A stretch of 20,267 bases of DNA from assembly GCF_002420705.1 (NCBI RefSeq), contig NZ_DIIM01000019.1, forward strand, positions 151,813 to 172,079. Reading direction: 5' to 3'. The position numbers were made by a program, and so were the translations under genes. Source of the DNA: Sphingobacterium sp. UBA5670 (GTDB lineage Bacteria; Bacteroidota; Bacteroidia; Sphingobacteriales; Sphingobacteriaceae). The notes beneath the pieces are model-generated. The model did no database searches, was not told the DNA's origin, and saw nothing but the letters and a program-made list of their open reading frames with translations. Every line of letters begins with the position of its first letter. Within the stretch, counting starts at the first letter, position 1. Positions 6,511 to 14,380 of the stretch are shown here, one piece after another.

Positions 6511-7689
6511 TTATGGAGAAATGTACAGGATAAGCTGAACAAAAAAAGAATGATCATCCTGCTTGATCGTCAGGCGATGCCTATCCGCATAGAAGTGATC
6601 CAGTAGACGTTTTACATTTTTGATACCTGTTCCGGTGCGGTGTTGTTCTGTCACCTGTCTATTAATGCTGTTCTTGACGTTTAATTCGCAGGATGTCGGA
6701 GTTAGGATGACTTCAAAACTGAACTGACAAGGTTCAATCGTACTCAGTCCATATTTGAATGCATTTTCAACAAAAGGAAGCAGGACAAATGCATGTATTG
6801 TTTTGGGATATTCGAGCCCAACATAGTGTTCGCGGATAGAACAATTTTGACCTGTACGTAGCTTTTGGAGATTGATAAAATCTTGTATCGCCTGAATTTC
6901 AATTTTGATGTCGATGGTATCACTTTGACGCTCATCCATATAATAACGCATCAATTGTGATAAACGATGGATGCTGCTTGCCACGGCATCATCATTGGTC
7001 AATGCGAGTGCGTAAATATTATTTAACGTGTTGAACAAAAAGTGGGGGTGAACCTGTGCTTTTAAAAAGGAAAGTTCGGCGTTCATCCGATCTTGCTCCA
7101 CCAATCGAATTTTTTGCTGGGTTTCCATCCAGTAGGTGACTATTCTATAAAGGGCGGCAAGGCTAATGGTCAACAGGAAAATGTAAACGGAAGCAATATC
7201 GATCGGTTGTCCCGCTCTACGCGGTGCTCGGTCCGCGTTTTGATTAGGTACCCACTCATGATCGGGGTTTGGAAGATTTCTGCCTGGAAGTGGGGGAGGA
7301 AAGTCAGGCCTGTTTATCGGCGGAAAATGCGGTTCTCTGCGATGTTGTGGTGCTTGGTTTCCGATGCGCATCAGACGATCAAATGGCTGAAGATAACACG
7401 CTAACAATAGACCCGTCAAAATAACGGAGATCCCATAACTGATAAACTTGCGATGCCTTATGGCATAGGGGATTAGCAGATAAGCATTGGTGTAAAATAA
7501 GATTAAAAAGCAGCCCGTGAAAATCCAGAATGCTGGAGCACCGAGCATTTCTTTGATTCCCAATTGGCCATTGTTAAAAAATAACACGGGAAATGATAAA
7601 AAAATTAGCCAGGCCAACCCATGGATCAATATGGAGATTTGTTTTTGTCCTATGATACGTTTTGACAAGCTGTCAGCGGATTTTTCCAT
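6511..7689 (-). CDS. LytS/YehU-type sensor histidine kinase
   Basis: 392 residues. There are four membrane helices, at about 18-38, 50-72, 82-100 and 164-182. Between helices 3 and 4 lies a proline- and arginine-rich loop (about 111-161) that would face the periplasm. Then follow a helical linker (185-210), the His_kinase domain with the phospho-acceptor in HPHFLFNTLNN (H216), the N box VENAFKYG (307-314) and the G box GTGIKNVKRLL (353-363) of the ATPase domain. It is the first gene of the minus-strand group that continues with its LytTR regulator. The signal sensed is unknown. Confidence 0.9.
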   Translation of the reverse strand: MEKSADSLSKRIIGQKQISILIHGLAWLIFLSFPVLFFNNGQLGIKEMLGAPAFWIFTGCFLILFYTNAYLLIPYAIRHRKFISYGISVILTGLLLACYLQPFDRLMRIGNQAPQHRREPHFPPINRPDFPPPLPGRNLPNPDHEWVPNQNADRAPRRAGQPIDIASVYIFLLTISLAALYRIVTYWMETQQKIRLVEQDRMNAELSFLKAQVHPHFLFNTLNNIYALALTNDDAVASSIHRLSQLMRYYMDERQSDTIDIKIEIQAIQDFINLQKLRTGQNCSIREHYVGLEYPKTIHAFVLLPFVENAFKYGLSTIEPCQFSFEVILTPTSCELNVKNSINRQVTEQHRTGTGIKNVKRLLDHFYADRHRLTIKQDDHSFFVQLILYISP

Positions 7690-8061
7690 CAGTGTACTAT
7701 ATTTATAAGGCTATTTTATAGGATTAAAAATACACAAAAAGATCACATCACTTTTTCATAACACTATAATACACGCTATTATTTTATAATTGACTATTTC
7801 ACGAAATGTAATAATGACCAATTATTGCTATTTTTTTACACAATCGATTGATATACATTTCCTTTCTTTTTCTGTAAATCTATCCCTTATCTTCATTAAA
7901 TAATCCAACTTTAACATGCTGATGTAAACCTTATGCTACGATCAACGGGAAATAAAAAAGAAAGAGCGGTGATCTCTTAAGTCCTCATGATCGTGCTGCT
8001 AGGTCCTTTGGGATAGCCAAAGGTGATAGCCAAAATGATAAAAAGATCAAAATATTAAAAT
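7690..8061. other. Divergent intergenic region (kinase / DUF3472 gene)
   Basis: 372 bp, very AT-rich in the first 240 bp, without a credible ORF. TACATTTC at 7854-7861 is one mismatch from the -7 consensus for the plus-strand gene, but no TTG stands at a proper distance (the nearest is 26 nt away). The last 60 bp hold the hairpin annotated separately. No promoter for the kinase is clear. Confidence 0.4.
8005..8023 (+). promoter_or_regulatory. Perfect 7-bp hairpin in the leader of the DUF3472 gene
   Basis: CCTTTGG (8005-8011) and CCAAAGG (8017-8023) form a perfect inverted repeat with a 5-nt loop, ending 38 bp before the start codon. The stretch gatagCCAAA is repeated directly just after it (8026-8034). 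It could be an operator or an mRNA hairpin. Confidence 0.45.
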
Positions 8062-9354
8062 ATGAAAAGAAAACACTTTATCCAGTACCTCTTTATCGGG
8101 GCTTTATCTAGCCTTTCGATAGGGAGTATCGCGCAGACAGTTGAGCAGACTTTTACCGTCCCGCTTGCAGGGAATGCTTTCATTACCGCAGGACAAACTG
8201 GTAATGCGGAAATTTCTAGTAGAAATGGCTTGGTAAAATGGTCCAGTGATAAGGAGGTGGCATCGGTTTATTTTAGGGCTCAAAAAACAGGGAAATTGAC
8301 CTTAAAATTGAAGGCAAAAAATGATGGTGGCAAATCCAAAATAGCAATAGACGCTTTAGGGAAAAAGGCGATCGTGAATGTGGAAAGTAGTGAATTGTCG
8401 GAAACAGCGCCTTTGTCCATTGATGTAAAGACGCCCGGTTACGTCCAGGTTAATTTAAAAGGCGTAAGTAAATCGGGAAGCAATTTTGCCAATGTAACTG
8501 AATTGCTTGTGAGCGGCGAAGCTGCTTCGGGGGGACTTCTATTTTCTAATGATCCCGAATATTACTATTGGTCCAGAAGAGGCCCTTCCTGCCATTTAAA
8601 TTACACAATACCTACCGAGGGTAAGGTCAGTTACTATTATAATGAGGTGACCGTTCCTCAAGGAGAAGATAAAGTCGGGTCATATTTTATGGCAAATGGT
8701 TTTGGAGAAGGATACTTTGGCATACAGGTAAATTCTGAAACCGAGCGACGTATCTTATTTTCAGTATGGAGTCCATTCCATACCGATGATCCGAAAAGTA
8801 TTCCGGACGAACAAAAAATCCATCTGCTGAAAAAAGGAAAAGATGTGCATTCAGGAGAATTTGGCAACGAGGGGTCTGGCGGACAGAGCTATCGAAAGTA
8901 CTTTTGGAAAGCAGGAGTAACCTATAAGTTTCTCCTGAAAGGTGAACCCGATGGGAAAGGAAATACGGATTATACAGCTTGGTTTTTTATTCCAGAAGAG
9001 AATGCCTGGAATGTGATTGCCAGCTTCAAACGTCCACAGACAAACACTTACCTAAAACGCTTCCACAGTTTCTTGGAGAACTTTAGTCCTAATCAAGGCT
9101 ACTTGGGCAGAAAGGTTGAATTTGGCAATCAATGGGTTTATGACGGGCAGTGGAAGGCTGTGCAAGAGGCTTCATTCAGCGTCGACAATACGTATCGTGC
9201 CAATCAGCGTATTGATGCGATGGGCGGCAAAACGAAAAATGGGTATTTTCTTAGAAATGGCGGCTTCTTTAACGAAATTGTAAAACCAGGAAGTAAATTC
9301 GAATACGTTAATAAAAACACAGCTCCGAAAATTGATTTTGAAAAATTACCGTAA
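8062..9354 (+). CDS. Exported DUF3472-type protein with N-terminal DUF5077-like domain
   Basis: 430 residues. A classical signal peptide (1-24, ending SIA|Q) sends it out of the cytoplasm. Residues about 28-150 form a beta-rich domain of the DUF5077 kind (carbohydrate-binding-like, with the FTVPLAGNAF opening). Residues about 160-340 match what I recall of DUF3472: the DPEYYYWSRRGPSCHLNY opening, FGIQVNSETERRILFSVWSPF (219-239) and GEFGNEGSGGQSY (265-277). The C-terminal part (about 345-420) is another beta-rich module. The family is common in Bacteroidota and often sits near glycan-related genes; no biochemical function is assigned here. The gene stands alone, with a strong terminator after it and a small hairpin in its leader. 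Confidence 0.75.
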   Translation: MKRKHFIQYLFIGALSSLSIGSIAQTVEQTFTVPLAGNAFITAGQTGNAEISSRNGLVKWSSDKEVASVYFRAQKTGKLTLKLKAKNDGGKSKIAIDALGKKAIVNVESSELSETAPLSIDVKTPGYVQVNLKGVSKSGSNFANVTELLVSGEAASGGLLFSNDPEYYYWSRRGPSCHLNYTIPTEGKVSYYYNEVTVPQGEDKVGSYFMANGFGEGYFGIQVNSETERRILFSVWSPFHTDDPKSIPDEQKIHLLKKGKDVHSGEFGNEGSGGQSYRKYFWKAGVTYKFLLKGEPDGKGNTDYTAWFFIPEENAWNVIASFKRPQTNTYLKRFHSFLENFSPNQGYLGRKVEFGNQWVYDGQWKAVQEASFSVDNTYRANQRIDAMGGKTKNGYFLRNGGFFNEIVKPGSKFEYVNKNTAPKIDFEKLP

Positions 9355-9404
9355 TAGAAAATACTAAAGTCTTGTACAGAATGTACAGTTTAATTTGATA
9401 TAGT

Positions 9405-9446
9405 ACAAACAACAGAGCCGCACATAAGTGCGGCTCTGTTGTTTGT
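9405..9446. terminator. Strong bidirectional terminator (19-bp stem)
   Basis: 9405-9423 pairs perfectly with 9428-9446 around an ATAA loop; the core is AACAGAGCCGCAC. It sits between the convergent DUF3472-type gene and the His-rich lipoprotein gene and can serve both. Confidence 0.85.
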
Positions 9447-9459
9447 TATAAACCTATTT

Positions 9460-10296
9460 CTATTTTTCGGATAGTTTGATGTCACGCTCTACCGATACGT
9501 TATCTCCGGTAACAGCGTTGCCGTCCTTGTCCACCAATGTCAGTTTGACCTTATTGTTGCCCAACGGTAAACCCTTTATTTCATAAGGGCCCCATTTATC
9601 CAATGTAAATGTCTGACCATTAATATCGGCGATTACTTTATTGCCATCAGAACCAAGATTTGTATTAACTAGATAAAAATCTAAAAGAAGATTTTTTGTT
9701 TCTTCGCCTTTATATTCTCCTTTTGGCCTAGAGTAGAAGAGCGAAGGTTCTTTTGGGGTGGCATCTGTTGTCAATTTCCCCATAGCATCAACCTTAAATT
9801 TTACCAATTTTGAGGCTTCGGTTGTCTTGATGGATTCATGATAAGACCTTGATAAAAATGAAAGTAGATAATGTTCTGAATTTAAAGGGACTGTAACCGT
9901 GTTCTCGGGTTTGTAGAGAGCGGTATAGGGCTTATTATCGAGGATAAAATGAATATGTTGTCCATCATGTGAGTTTGCCATATGCGCAGCATGTGCGTCG
10001 TCGGTCATTTCGGTCAACTTGAAATTTTTAACCGTATACTTTACAGTGACTTTTGCCGAATCTGTTCCAACCTTTTCTGCAGTGATCGAGGCGATCTGTA
10101 AGTCGGCTCCAGGAAATTCTTTTGAGTCTGCAATAGGACTAACCGTGATAGAGTCCATCTTTTGTGCAGTACTTGTGTCGACACTGCTGCTTGAATCGGC
10201 CCCATCTGTGCCTTTCGTGGATGAGTTGTTACATCCAATAGCGCCTACCATAAGTGCTAATGCAGCAGTAATACCTGTAATTCTGTAATACTTCAT
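9460..10296 (-). CDS. Lipoprotein with His-rich segment, function unknown
   Basis: 278 residues. A lipoprotein signal ends in GAIGC (Cys22), followed by a Ser/Thr/Asp-rich linker (23-48). A beta-rich domain (about 66-180) contains H102, H105, H110, H114 and H116 in HAAHMANSHDGQHIHF, followed by LDNKPYTALYKP; this is suggestive of metal or small-ligand binding. The last third (about 195-278) looks like a second beta-sandwich with GPYEIKGLPLGNNKVKLTLVD. Similar proteins are, as I recall, often labelled 'phosphopeptide-binding' or hypothetical in this family, which tells little. It is monocistronic, transcribed divergently from the ECF sigma operon across 229 bp. Confidence 0.6.
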   Translation of the reverse strand: MKYYRITGITAALALMVGAIGCNNSSTKGTDGADSSSSVDTSTAQKMDSITVSPIADSKEFPGADLQIASITAEKVGTDSAKVTVKYTVKNFKLTEMTDDAHAAHMANSHDGQHIHFILDNKPYTALYKPENTVTVPLNSEHYLLSFLSRSYHESIKTTEASKLVKFKVDAMGKLTTDATPKEPSLFYSRPKGEYKGEETKNLLLDFYLVNTNLGSDGNKVIADINGQTFTLDKWGPYEIKGLPLGNNKVKLTLVDKDGNAVTGDNVSVERDIKLSEK

Positions 10297-10423
10297 AATT
10301 TTTTTGTTTAATTTTTATTCATTCAGCATCTTAAGTAACAGCTTATACACGTATTTTGTTTGTAATAAGGTTAAAAATAAGGCCTTGGCACCTGTTGCTA
10401 AGTTTAGATATACAACGAAATAG

Positions 10424-10441
10424 ATATTTTTAAAAAAATAT
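10424..10441. repeat. AT-only inverted repeat upstream of the ECF sigma gene
   Basis: ATATTTTT (10424-10431) and AAAAATAT (10434-10441) form an 8-bp inverted repeat with a 2-nt spacer, 20 bp before the -7-like box. It is made only of A and T, so chance is likely. Confidence 0.3.
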
Positions 10442-10460
10442 TCATATTAGATGTAATAAA

Positions 10461-10468
10461 TAGATTTG
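10461..10468 (+). promoter_or_regulatory. -7 box candidate for the ECF sigma operon
   Basis: TAGATTTG matches TAnnTTTG and lies 58 bp before the sigma factor ATG. No TTG occurs at 17-23 nt upstream. The operon could equally be autoregulated from an ECF-type promoter that cannot be recognised by eye. Confidence 0.35.
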
Positions 10469-10525
10469 CTGAAATGTCTTGATGATATAAAAGGCAAATA
10501 AATAGGTCTTCATACTGAACAGCAC

Positions 10526-11056
10526 ATGAACCAAGAACAATTTAAGAATACCGTTTTCATCCATAAGGATAAGCTATTTCGCTTTGCGAAACGGATCTTG
10601 GTTGATGATGACGAAGCCTTTGATGCTGTACAGAATGTTATGATGCGGTTGTGGAAATTGAAAGATCAACTTCATCAATACAAAAATATGGAGGCATTCT
10701 GTATGCAGAGCGTAAAAAATGAAGCGTTGAACCGGATTAAGAAAGATAAAGTAAGGTCTGATTATGTCGACCAGTATCAGGCCGTTTCGACAGCAGAGTA
10801 TTCTGTAGAGAATACCAAGGAAGTTATTCTGGAGATGATTAACTCCCTGCCCGAGAAGCAACGCTTGGTGATGCACCTGCGTGATGTCGAGGATTATGAT
10901 ATTGATGAAATTGGTGAAGTGCTAGATATGGGAGAATCTGCAGTTAGGGTTAATCTAATGCGTGCAAGGCAAAAAGTAAAAGAACAACTGACAAAGTTAT
11001 TCGATTATGAAGCGGCACGGATTTATACAAATAAAAAGTATAGTGATGAAAGATAA
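10526..11056 (+). CDS. ECF RNA polymerase sigma factor
   Basis: 176 residues, the usual ECF length, with the two conserved domains only. Region 2 is at about 10-78 (FRFAKRILVDDDEAFDAVQNVMMRLW, with core-binding and -10 recognition parts). Region 4 is at about 99-155, with the helix-turn-helix DYDIDEIGEVLDMGESAVRVNLMRARQKVKEQL. The last 11 bp overlap the start of the next gene, so translational coupling is likely. It heads a four-gene operon with a single-helix membrane protein and two DUF4252 proteins, the expected arrangement of an ECF sigma with its anti-sigma and envelope targets. The inducing signal is unknown. Confidence 0.92.
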   Translation: MNQEQFKNTVFIHKDKLFRFAKRILVDDDEAFDAVQNVMMRLWKLKDQLHQYKNMEAFCMQSVKNEALNRIKKDKVRSDYVDQYQAVSTAEYSVENTKEVILEMINSLPEKQRLVMHLRDVEDYDIDEIGEVLDMGESAVRVNLMRARQKVKEQLTKLFDYEAARIYTNKKYSDER

Positions 11057-11735
11057 AAAACGAAAAGAATTGGAAGACAAGTACTTTAATGGCCAGTCGT
11101 CATTAGAGGAAGAAAAAGAGCTGAAAAACTCGGATAGTGTTTTTTTTCAATCATTGAATCAGGAAAAGGATGTCAAAATGGACTGGTCCTTTGCCGATTT
11201 CGAAAGTCAGATCAATGACGATAAAAAATATATTGTATGGTGGAATCGAAGCTGGGTGAAATATGCGGCAGCGGCAGTGCTTTTGATGACTATTGGGCTA
11301 GCGTTATTCCTAAACCAAGAATCAGCAATACAAGGACCTGTGATCGCTAAAAAAGAAATAAAAGTGCTCAAGCCCGGCGATAAGAAGCTCCTTGAAGATC
11401 AAAATATAGAAACAGCAGATCGTAATATTAATGATGGGATAAGTTTGGAGGACAGTCGGAAGGCAATGCGAACTGCAGAAACGTTCAAACGGCGAAAAGA
11501 AAAAAAACAAGCCAAAGATTGGACAGTGAAGAAAGAAGTCGTGACTGAAAGTTTGGAATCGACAGCAGGAGAGTCCTACCAGGCAGATTATGTCGTTCTG
11601 AATGGAAAACCAGTGGCCAACGAAGAGGAAGCTGTTGAATTGACCTTAAAGTCATTGGGCTTGCTGGCAAATAATCTGGAAAATGGCGTAGATAAAGCAA
11701 TGAATATAAAACAAATGTCGATAACGATTAACTAA
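11046..11735 (+). CDS. Single-pass membrane protein, probable anti-sigma factor
   Basis: 229 residues from the ATG at 11046. An upstream in-frame ATG (11007) would lengthen the overlap with the sigma gene to 50 bp, and the sequence from there to 11045 is read as sigma factor in another frame, so I prefer 11046. A charged cytoplasmic N-terminal domain (1-65) is rich in Lys and Glu. One transmembrane helix follows (about 72-90), then a long extracytoplasmic part (91-229) with a basic, Lys-rich middle and no recognisable domain. Topology and position right after the ECF sigma gene indicate the anti-sigma factor. No ZAS zinc motif (HxxxCxxC) is present. The assignment rests on context and topology. 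Confidence 0.7.
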   Translation: MKDKKRKELEDKYFNGQSSLEEEKELKNSDSVFFQSLNQEKDVKMDWSFADFESQINDDKKYIVWWNRSWVKYAAAAVLLMTIGLALFLNQESAIQGPVIAKKEIKVLKPGDKKLLEDQNIETADRNINDGISLEDSRKAMRTAETFKRRKEKKQAKDWTVKKEVVTESLESTAGESYQADYVVLNGKPVANEEEAVELTLKSLGLLANNLENGVDKAMNIKQMSITIN

Positions 11736-11741
11736 AATAGC

Positions 11742-12263
11742 ATGAAAGGTTTTTTAATAGCTTGCCTTTTACTTGTAGCAAGTATGGCAAATGCGCAAAT
11801 TTCTAAACTGGATAAACTGTTTGAACAGTACCAAGGAAAGAAAGGAGTGACAACACTCAAAATAGGAGCACCGATGTTTAAATTATTGGGGAATCTGAAA
11901 ATAGATGATGATGATATGCAGACCATTACACCGCTGCTGAAGAACGTTAAATCTTTGCGTATGCTGATTGTTGAGGATGGTGAAGATAAAGCTTTAACAG
12001 GTATCATTCAAGGTGCGGTCTCCAATTTGAAATATGAAGAACTTATGTCGCTCAATAGTGAAGGTCAAGACATTCGATTCATGGTTGAAAATATGTCTGC
12101 AAATGCCGATATCCTGAACAATCTGTTGCTGACAATAAATGGAGATGGACAAAATTTGTTTATGATCCTTGATGGGGCTATCCCTTTAAAAGATGTGACT
12201 AGCTTGGTCAATGAAGGCAACAACAAAGTGAATAAAAACAAAACGGAGAACAACAAAAAGTAG
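11742..12263 (+). CDS. Exported DUF4252 protein (first copy)
   Basis: 173 residues with a cleavable signal peptide (1-18, ending ANA|Q), then a DUF4252-like domain (about 20-150) and a Lys/Asn-rich tail (155-173). The segment KSLRMLIVEDG and later KYEELMSLNSEGQDIRF align with KKFRMLTLSNN and KFEELLVINTDGQEISL in the next gene, so the two are paralogs. It starts 6 bp after the probable anti-sigma gene. Known members occur beside ECF sigma factors in Bacteroidota; no activity is established. It should be periplasmic or secreted. Confidence 0.8.
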   Translation: MKGFLIACLLLVASMANAQISKLDKLFEQYQGKKGVTTLKIGAPMFKLLGNLKIDDDDMQTITPLLKNVKSLRMLIVEDGEDKALTGIIQGAVSNLKYEELMSLNSEGQDIRFMVENMSANADILNNLLLTINGDGQNLFMILDGAIPLKDVTSLVNEGNNKVNKNKTENNKK

Positions 12264-12269
12264 AAAATT

Positions 12270-12815
12270 ATGAAAAGATTACTAACCTTGTTGTGCCTAA
12301 TTGGATTCCTTTTCTCCATGCAGTCGTGTATGGTAAAAAAAACTTCCAATATGGATTTCGTTAGCAGATCAAATGTATCTGATGACGCGGAGATAGTTGC
12401 TATCAATTTGCCGATGTGGCTGACAAAGCCCTTTATGAAGAAAGCCTTAAAGGATGAGAACGATGAAGATGCTCGTGCAATGGCTGAAATTGTTAAGAAG
12501 TTAAAAAAGTTCAGAATGCTGACACTTTCAAATAATGATAAAAAGAAAAATGCACGGATCTTGGAAGATTACCATAAGTTTTTAAAGAAAAACAAATTTG
12601 AGGAGCTTTTGGTAATCAACACTGATGGGCAGGAAATTTCGTTGAACGCCCGTATCGATAAGAATAATGTCATCCAGCGTGTTTCTTTACTGGTTCATGA
12701 TAATGAAGATGAAAGCGTATTTATGGATATCAAAGGTAAGTTTTCATTGGATGAACTTATTGCCGGACTAAATAAGATGAAATCGAAGGATAAGAAACTG
12801 GCCAGCAAACTTTAG
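12270..12815 (+). CDS. DUF4252 lipoprotein (second copy)
   Basis: 181 residues with a lipoprotein-type signal peptide whose MQSC places the lipidated cysteine at residue 20. The DUF4252-like domain (about 35-170) shares the RML and (K/F)EEL..I(N/S)(T/S)DGQ(D/E)I landmarks with the copy before it, but overall identity looks low, so the duplication is old. It begins 6 bp after the first copy and closes the operon; a terminator follows at 12864-12899. One soluble and one membrane-anchored paralog suggests divided roles at the envelope. Confidence 0.8.
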   Translation: MKRLLTLLCLIGFLFSMQSCMVKKTSNMDFVSRSNVSDDAEIVAINLPMWLTKPFMKKALKDENDEDARAMAEIVKKLKKFRMLTLSNNDKKKNARILEDYHKFLKKNKFEELLVINTDGQEISLNARIDKNNVIQRVSLLVHDNEDESVFMDIKGKFSLDELIAGLNKMKSKDKKLASKL

Positions 12816-12863
12816 TTGACAAATAAGCCTACTTAAAATAGACACTTTTAAATATATACAAAC

Positions 12864-12899
12864 AAAAATGCCCTCTAGTAATTTACTGAGGGCATTTTT
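12864..12899. terminator. Bidirectional terminator between the DUF4252 operon and hemL
   Basis: AAAAATGCCCTC (12864-12875) pairs with GAGGGCATTTTT (12888-12899). The loop can pair further (AGTAA with TTACT after one bulged T). T-runs stand on both strands, serving the two convergent genes. Confidence 0.85.
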
Positions 12900-12916
12900 A
12901 TAGATAGTGTGATTTT

Positions 12917-14227
12917 TTATGCGTTGAATACGATGTCTAAAGCATCGAAAATATGTTTTTTTGCCTGTTCAAGATCCGCTGCTGTATGTGCATCAGAAAC
13001 AAAGCCGACTTCATAGCCCGAAGGACCAAAATAAACGCCGCGATTTAATAACTCGCGGTGCATAATTTTATAAGATTCCATCGATTTAGGATCAATTTCA
13101 CTCGCTTTTTTAATTTCCTGCTGTTCTGTGAATGCAAACCAAAAAATAGACGCAACATGGAAAAGTTGAACTTGATAACCTTTCTCAGCAATATAAGTAC
13201 GCATATCATTGACGAAAGCTTCGGTTTTGGCATTTAGATTTGTATAGAAATCCTGTTGAGCCAGAATCCCTAATGCAGCAATACCGGCAGCCATAGCAAC
13301 TGGATTTCCAGATAAGGTTCCTGCTTGGTAAACTGCACCATCAGGAGATATACAAGCCATCAATTCTTTTGATGCACCATATGCGCCGACAGGCATTCCG
13401 CCGCCAATAATTTTTCCGTAGGTGATAATATCCGGTTGTACTTCATAGTAGGCTGAAGCACCTTCAAAACCAATACGAAATCCTGTGATTACCTCATCCA
13501 TAATCAACATTGCTCCGTGTTCGCGCGTGATATTCCGCAAGAAGTGAACATAGTCCTTCGACTGTAATAATAAACCGTTGTTTGCAGGAATACCCTCAAT
13601 GATGACAGCCGCAATTTGATCTTTAAATTCAGCAAAAGCAGCTTCTAAAGCTTCCTTATCGTTCAATTCGATAACAATTGTTTCGTCTGCAAATGCTTTA
13701 GGTACACCAGCCGAGGATGTCTCACCAAAGGTGACCAATCCAGAGCCTGCTTTCACCAAAAGAGAATCTGAGTGCCCGTGATAACAACCGTCAAATTTGA
13801 TAATCTTATCACGCTTTGTATAGCCTCTAGCCAAGCGGATCGCAGACATGACAGCCTCAGTTCCGGAACTGACAAAACGAATTTTCTCGATAAACCGATT
13901 GTTTTCAATAATCAATTCAGCCAATTGGTTCTCCAATGCCGTCGGAGCGCCAAAGCTTAAGCCTTTGCTCAATTGCGCGGCGACAGCCTCGCGAACCTGA
14001 TCATTGTTGTGCCCTAAAATTAATGGACCCCATGAACAACAAAAATCGATGAATTCATTCCCGTCAGCATCCCAAAGATGTGCTTTATCGCCACGTTCAA
14101 TAAATAAAGGTGTGCCATATACGGATTTGAAAGCCCTAACAGGGGAGTTGACGCCTCCAGGGAAATATTGTTTTGCTTTTTCAAATAACTCGGCAGATTT
14201 TGCTCTTGAAATATCAGGTGCTTGCAT
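12917..14227 (-). CDS. hemL: Glutamate-1-semialdehyde 2,1-aminomutase
   Basis: 436 residues, the family's usual size. A PLP enzyme that moves the amino group of glutamate-1-semialdehyde to give 5-aminolevulinate, the first committed tetrapyrrole precursor. Visible landmarks are SSGTEA (120-125, phosphate binding), the GCYHGHSD stretch (147-154), the cofactor-contacting DEVITGFR (244-251) and the PLP lysine K272 in YGKIIGGGMPVGAYG. It is the last gene of the heme block and is separated from hemB by 153 bp containing a very strong hairpin, so it probably has some transcription of its own; I find no clear promoter box in that gap. Confidence 0.95.
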   Translation of the reverse strand: MQAPDISRAKSAELFEKAKQYFPGGVNSPVRAFKSVYGTPLFIERGDKAHLWDADGNEFIDFCCSWGPLILGHNNDQVREAVAAQLSKGLSFGAPTALENQLAELIIENNRFIEKIRFVSSGTEAVMSAIRLARGYTKRDKIIKFDGCYHGHSDSLLVKAGSGLVTFGETSSAGVPKAFADETIVIELNDKEALEAAFAEFKDQIAAVIIEGIPANNGLLLQSKDYVHFLRNITREHGAMLIMDEVITGFRIGFEGASAYYEVQPDIITYGKIIGGGMPVGAYGASKELMACISPDGAVYQAGTLSGNPVAMAAGIAALGILAQQDFYTNLNAKTEAFVNDMRTYIAEKGYQVQLFHVASIFWFAFTEQQEIKKASEIDPKSMESYKIMHRELLNRGVYFGPSGYEVGFVSDAHTAADLEQAKKHIFDALDIVFNA

Positions 14228-14304
14228 AGTCTATATATTTGTATGCGAAGTTATCTTTTTTTCGGAAGATAAGTCTCATAGAAACGTAAGGAATCTGGTA
14301 TTGG

Positions 14305-14347
14305 CATAAAAAAGCAAAGCCCGGATCCCGGGCTTTGCTTTTTTATG
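14305..14347. terminator. Very strong terminator between hemB and hemL
   Basis: 14305-14324 pairs perfectly with 14328-14347: a 20-bp stem with a 3-nt loop, core GCAAAGCCCGG, with A/T runs at the base. It lies inside a same-direction gene pair rather than between convergent genes. Confidence 0.88.
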
Positions 14348-14380
14348 TAAATGGTTGCCAAAAATTGACACCTTTGATTG

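Noticed and set aside
10019..10288. 89-residue plus-strand ORF with hydrophobic end
   Set aside because: Antisense shadow of the signal peptide and N-terminal part of the His-rich lipoprotein.
11007..11045. Upstream ATG for the probable anti-sigma gene
   Set aside because: It would lengthen the overlap with the sigma gene to 50 bp; the ATG at 11046 gives the common short overlap and a normal charged N-terminus.
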